Below, in pieces: positions 5,708-8,534 of a stretch of DNA of 8,534 bases. Each line of letters starts with the position of its first letter. Positions within the stretch are counted from its first letter, which is position 1. The stretch is from Nitrospinota bacterium. GTDB taxonomy: Bacteria; Nitrospinota_A; UBA7883; JADGGD01. The notes under the pieces were generated by a model that worked only from the letters and a program-made list of their open reading frames with translations, was not told where the DNA came from and made no database searches. A program made the translations under genes and the position numbers. Where the stretch lies: contig JADGCD010000081.1 in assembly GCA_015229165.1 (NCBI GenBank), forward strand, positions 1 through 8,534, written 5' to 3'.

Positions 5708-6856
5708 ATGTCGTTCACTTTTGTTGGCGCAGCGGGGTTTTGCAGGCGAGCTTCGTTCGCTATGGTCGGCGCATCGCTGGCGGTGGCGATGCTCTTTTTC
5801 GGATGCGCCAGCTCCTCTTCCCGCCCGACCCTCGAACAGCGGCTCGACGCCCTGGTGGCCGACATTATGGCCAACGAGGCTCCGCCGGGAATGATTCTCG
5901 GCGTCTGGACCCCGACCCGGACCTACCTCAAGGCCGTCGGTGTGGCCGACCTTGCCACCGGGACGCCGATGACCACCGGCCTGAACTTCAGGATCGGCAG
6001 TCAGACGAAAATGTACATCTCGACCGTCATTCTCCAGATGGTCGACGAGGGGAAGCTTGCCCTTGAAGACACCATTGCGCAACACATCGACGGGGTGAAG
6101 GGGGGCGAGGGGGTGACGCTTCTTCAGGCGATCACCAATACCAGCGGCCTGCCGAGCTACACGCTCGATCCGGCGTGGGTGGCCGAGTGGGAGCAGGATG
6201 TCGCCCGGGTCTGGACCACCGGCGAACTGCTGGCGGTCAGCAACGGGCTCGACCCGGTGTTCGCGCCGGGAACGGGATGGAATTACAGCAACATCAATTT
6301 CGTCATCCTCGGACTGATCGCCGAGGCGGTCGATGGCGAGCCGGTGGCCGACATCATGCGGCGGCGCCTCTTCGCCCCGCTGGGGATGACCGTCACCAAT
6401 CTCCCCTCCGACACCAGCATCCCGTCGCCCCATCCCCGCGGCTATTACGAGAGCGGCGTGGGAAGCGAGCGGCTGGCCGACCTGACGTTCCAGTCGCCGT
6501 CGTGGGCCTTTACCGCCGGGGGACTCGTGGGGAACGTGGCCGAGTCGAAGAGATGGATCGAAGCGGCGGTCGGCGGGGGGCTCCTGTCGGAGAGCCTGCA
6601 GGCCAAACGGATGTCTACCTGGGCCAACCCCCATACCGGCGCCCTTGACGCCCCTTCGGGCTACGGCATGGGGATCGGCAACCGGGACGGGGTCATCGGG
6701 CATACCGGCTCGCTGCGGGGCTGGACCTCCGGCGCCTACCGGGTGGTCGACCGGGACGCGACAATCGTCTTTTTCTTCAATCTGCAGTCGGAGGTGGTGG
6801 ACCCTGCCCCCCGTCTGCTGGAAGGGGTCGCGGCGGCGATCCGGGCCGAGGGATGA
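5708..6856 (+). CDS. Serine beta-lactamase / DD-peptidase-fold hydrolase, predicted lipoprotein
   Basis: This 382-residue protein has an N-terminal hydrophobic segment (about 17-32) ending in L29-F-F-G-C33, which fits a permissive lipobox, followed by a serine-rich linker. It is therefore probably exported and lipid-anchored. The fold is that of class C beta-lactamases, DD-peptidases and related esterases. Visible motifs are S98-Q-T-K101 (nucleophile and base), Y193-S-N195, and H332-T-G334. The Y-S-N and H-T-G forms match those of the Streptomyces R61 DD-peptidase rather than the K-T-G of classical beta-lactamases, so resistance should not be assumed. Activity could be D-peptidase, esterase or amidase. 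I chose the ATG at 5708, with GGAG 11 bases upstream. The ATG at 5762 is an alternative that keeps the signal peptide, and the open frame back to 5573 adds unlikely sequence. The gene lies 53 bases upstream of another lipoprotein gene, and the two are probably co-transcribed. Confidence 0.87.
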   Translation: MSFTFVGAAGFCRRASFAMVGASLAVAMLFFGCASSSSRPTLEQRLDALVADIMANEAPPGMILGVWTPTRTYLKAVGVADLATGTPMTTGLNFRIGSQTKMYISTVILQMVDEGKLALEDTIAQHIDGVKGGEGVTLLQAITNTSGLPSYTLDPAWVAEWEQDVARVWTTGELLAVSNGLDPVFAPGTGWNYSNINFVILGLIAEAVDGEPVADIMRRRLFAPLGMTVTNLPSDTSIPSPHPRGYYESGVGSERLADLTFQSPSWAFTAGGLVGNVAESKRWIEAAVGGGLLSESLQAKRMSTWANPHTGALDAPSGYGMGIGNRDGVIGHTGSLRGWTSGAYRVVDRDATIVFFFNLQSEVVDPAPRLLEGVAAAIRAEG

Positions 6857-6892
6857 CCTCAATGCGCAATAAGAATACGTCTACGAAAACAT

Positions 6893-6898
6893 GGGGAG
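6893..6898 (+). promoter_or_regulatory. Ribosome binding site that decides the start at 6910
   Basis: GGGGAG lies 11 bases before the ATG at 6910. Earlier in-frame ATGs exist at 6853 (overlapping the preceding stop as ATGA) and at 6862 (with GAGGG nine bases upstream), but they would add a long polar stretch before the signal peptide. The start at 6910 is therefore preferred. Confidence 0.5.
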
Positions 6899-6909
6899 AT
6901 AAACCGATC

Positions 6910-8534
6910 ATGGCCCGTATGAAACAAGGACTCCTGACGACCCTGCTGGTGTCGCTGGCCCTGCTGGCGTCGGCCTGCAGCAGCTCTTCGTCCGGCTCGT
7001 CGTCGACCGCCGCCGACCTGACCAACCGGATCTACATCGTCGCCGCCGACAGTGGATCGGCCGACGGCTCCGGGACGACGTATACCGTGACCCTGACCGG
7101 CGTCGATCCGGGGGTCGACTGGTACGAAGACCGTCCCGCCCGGACCACCGGCGACGAGACCGCCGACGCCTTCTTCGGGACGTCTTGGTCGTCGGTCTAC
7201 GCCGGGGGCGCCCCCAACGCCCTGCTGCAATACACCAACGACACCGGCCTGCACGCCCTGTTCGGCGCGGTGTCGGACCCGGCCTACGACGCCGCGACCG
7301 GGACGGCGACCTTCACCCTGACGCTGGCCAAGGCGACCTACGACATCAGCGGCGGAGTCGGCGCGTTCACCGCGCCGGTGCTGACGCTGCTCAACAACGT
7401 CACCCCGCCCGACGAGGGGTCGTCGTTCGCCCTCTACGGCGCCACGGCGGTCATCGAAGACGACGGCGCCGGGGGCTACCGGCTGACGGTCACCGGCATA
7501 GACGCCAAGGTCTTCTGGATGAACAACGGCCCCGCCCGTCAGGGGGACTTCGAGACCCCGCCGACCTTTGCGGCGTATTGGGACGAGCGGTTCGGCGACG
7601 CGGCGCCCAACGGCTCTTTGGCAGGCGACATCGGCGACGGGACGTACGAGGTGCAGTTGATGACCCTGTCGAGCCCGACGTTCGACGAGGCGACCTCGAC
7701 CCTTACCTTCGTGGTGACGCCGCTGGCCGACGCCGGAGCGCCTGCCGTGGGGACGTCATTCACCGAGGCGGTCCTCTTCGTTGACGCCGGTCCCCGCTCC
7801 ACCCCGTCCACCGTCTTCTCGCAGATGTGGCGCGGCATCGCCTATTCGGCCATCCCCGCAAAGTTCAACAACGCCCCCACGGGGCACTTCTTCGATTCTG
7901 ACATGACGGCCGATAACTTCCAGTCGATCTGGGGGAGCAAGGACGGCTGCGGCCGCAACGATCTGGCGACCATGGCGGCCAACGGGGTCAATCTGGTCCG
8001 GCTGTATGACTACAACTATGTGCGGGGCGCCAGCGCCTACGGGCAGGTCGGGTATGGTCACATCGCGTTCCTGGACAAGGCCCAAGCGCTGGGGATCAAG
8101 GTCATCATCCCGATTTCCAACTGGAACTTCTCCAATGATCGGTACGCCTGGGAGAATATCCAGACCACCGTCGCCAACATCGTCGCCAGCGTGAAGAAGA
8201 ACGGCGCCATTCACCCGGCGGTCCACTCCTTCAGCGTCGGCAACGAGCTGGATCTCAACAAGTACAATCTCAACCTGAACACCCTTATCCCCCGGGCGGT
8301 ACAGGTGGCCGAGCAGATCCATCGCCTCGCGCCGGACCACTACATCACGATCCCCGTCAGCACCGCCTATGAAGGGCGGATGTACGCCATGTTCATGAAC
8401 GGCGAGGGGAGCGTCCCCGCCCTCTCCGCCGATCTCTACAACAACCGCTTCTACAACTCGGTGCAGACCTTCAAGGTGGGGGACGACCTGAAGAACAACA
8501 TCCTGGCCTCCTATGAGCGGGGTGGCTGGGGGGT
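6910..8534 (+). CDS. Lipoprotein with duplicated N-terminal domain and GH-A-like glycosidase barrel (partial)
   Basis: The gene runs off the right edge; 541 residues are visible. A basic N-terminus and hydrophobic segment end in L19-A-S-A-C23, a good lipobox, then a Ser/Gly linker, so the protein is predicted to be exported and lipid-anchored. Residues ~42-139 and ~174-271 are two copies of one beta-rich domain. From about residue 303 a TIM-barrel glycosidase begins: R308-G-I-A-Y (first strand), N359?-region G-V-N-L-V-R-L-Y-D-Y-N at 359-369, G395-I-K-V-I-I-P-I-S-N-W at 395-405, and F441-S-V-G-N445-E446-L-D. N-E after a beta strand is the acid/base position of clan GH-A (GH5, GH17, GH2 and relatives). 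The nucleophile is probably near or beyond the edge. The substrate is unknown; a beta-linked polysaccharide is a guess. It follows the beta-lactamase-fold gene by 53 bases, probably in one transcript. Confidence 0.85.
   Translation, partial: MARMKQGLLTTLLVSLALLASACSSSSSGSSSTAADLTNRIYIVAADSGSADGSGTTYTVTLTGVDPGVDWYEDRPARTTGDETADAFFGTSWSSVYAGGAPNALLQYTNDTGLHALFGAVSDPAYDAATGTATFTLTLAKATYDISGGVGAFTAPVLTLLNNVTPPDEGSSFALYGATAVIEDDGAGGYRLTVTGIDAKVFWMNNGPARQGDFETPPTFAAYWDERFGDAAPNGSLAGDIGDGTYEVQLMTLSSPTFDEATSTLTFVVTPLADAGAPAVGTSFTEAVLFVDAGPRSTPSTVFSQMWRGIAYSAIPAKFNNAPTGHFFDSDMTADNFQSIWGSKDGCGRNDLATMAANGVNLVRLYDYNYVRGASAYGQVGYGHIAFLDKAQALGIKVIIPISNWNFSNDRYAWENIQTTVANIVASVKKNGAIHPAVHSFSVGNELDLNKYNLNLNTLIPRAVQVAEQIHRLAPDHYITIPVSTAYEGRMYAMFMNGEGSVPALSADLYNNRFYNSVQTFKVGDDLKNNILASYERGGWG
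7033..7326 (+). repeat. Protein domain repeat, copy A (residues 42-139)
   Basis: This is the first of two related domains in the lipoprotein. Key positions are Y58, the T-L-T-G-V-D strand at 61-66, W71 followed by R75-P-A-R78, W93, P102-N103, and the closing D127-A-A-T...F135-T-L-T-L. The W-x4-P-A-R core aligns with copy B at an offset of 132 residues. I recall similar W-F-x-D-R-P-x-R signatures in uncharacterised bacterial secreted proteins but cannot name a family. Confidence 0.75.
7429..7722 (+). repeat. Protein domain repeat, copy B (residues 174-271)
   Basis: This is the second copy. Y190, T195-G-I-D, W203 followed by G207-P-A-R210, W224, P233-N234, and D259-E-A-T...F267-V-V-T line up with copy A, with a one-residue gap after the second tryptophan. 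Arg75 of copy A is Gly207 here, so the D-R-P-A-R form is degenerate and only one copy may be functional. Nucleotide identity between the copies looks low, so the duplication is old. Confidence 0.72.

Noticed and set aside
5708..6856. Reading this gene as an antibiotic-resistance beta-lactamase
   Set aside because: The third motif is H-T-G, as in the R61 DD-peptidase, not the K-T-G of classical beta-lactamases, and the wider family contains many esterases and peptidases. The fold alone does not support resistance.
5547..6869. Shared octamer ATGCGCAA at 5547-5554 and 6862-6869, upstream of the two lipoprotein genes
   Set aside because: Eight-base coincidences are expected in a window of this size, and the two sites lie at quite different distances from the starts they precede.
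1..8534. Mobile elements, CRISPR arrays, tRNA or rRNA genes
   Set aside because: I looked for transposase or integrase motifs, regularly spaced short repeats and tRNA-like segments on both strands and saw none.

Overview
The window is GC-rich, roughly two-thirds G+C by eye. It carries six protein-coding genes that fill nearly all of it, the last cut by the right edge. I see no RNA gene, CRISPR array, transposase or long DNA repeat. Two of the proteins have lipoprotein-type signal peptides, which points to a Gram-negative-style bacterial envelope. A high-GC proteobacterium, perhaps a deltaproteobacterial lineage, is a reasonable guess, but no gene here fixes the taxon. The codon bias is strong: in the four longest complete genes TTA, CTA and TCA are absent or nearly so, and this produces long open frames on the opposite strand that are not genes.

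Left part (1-4162). A 777-residue cytoplasmic protein that I do not recognise lies on the minus strand (35-2368). It is divergent from a small membrane protein of the DUF2062 family (2509-3021, plus). The DUF2062 gene meets a minus-strand ChrA-type chromate/anion transporter gene (3026-4162) tail to tail, with four bases between the two stop codons.

Right part (4163-8534). A 127-base divergent region holds a clear promoter with a perfect TATAAT for a plus-strand alpha/beta hydrolase of the FrsA / 2,6-dihydroxypseudooxynicotine-hydrolase type (4290-5516). After 191 noncoding bases comes a predicted lipoprotein of the serine beta-lactamase / DD-peptidase / esterase fold (5708-6856). Then, 53 bases later, comes a second predicted lipoprotein (6910 to beyond 8534). 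It has two copies of a ~98-residue domain with a W-x4-x-P-A-R signature, followed by the start of a clan GH-A-like glycoside hydrolase barrel. The two lipoprotein genes are probably co-transcribed.

How they fit together: the last two look like an envelope-anchored enzyme pair acting on extracellular or periplasmic substrates. The left-hand genes have no evident shared pathway with them. The points most worth following are the duplicated-domain glycosidase lipoprotein, the unrecognised 777-residue protein, and the long G tracts inside the alpha/beta hydrolase gene.
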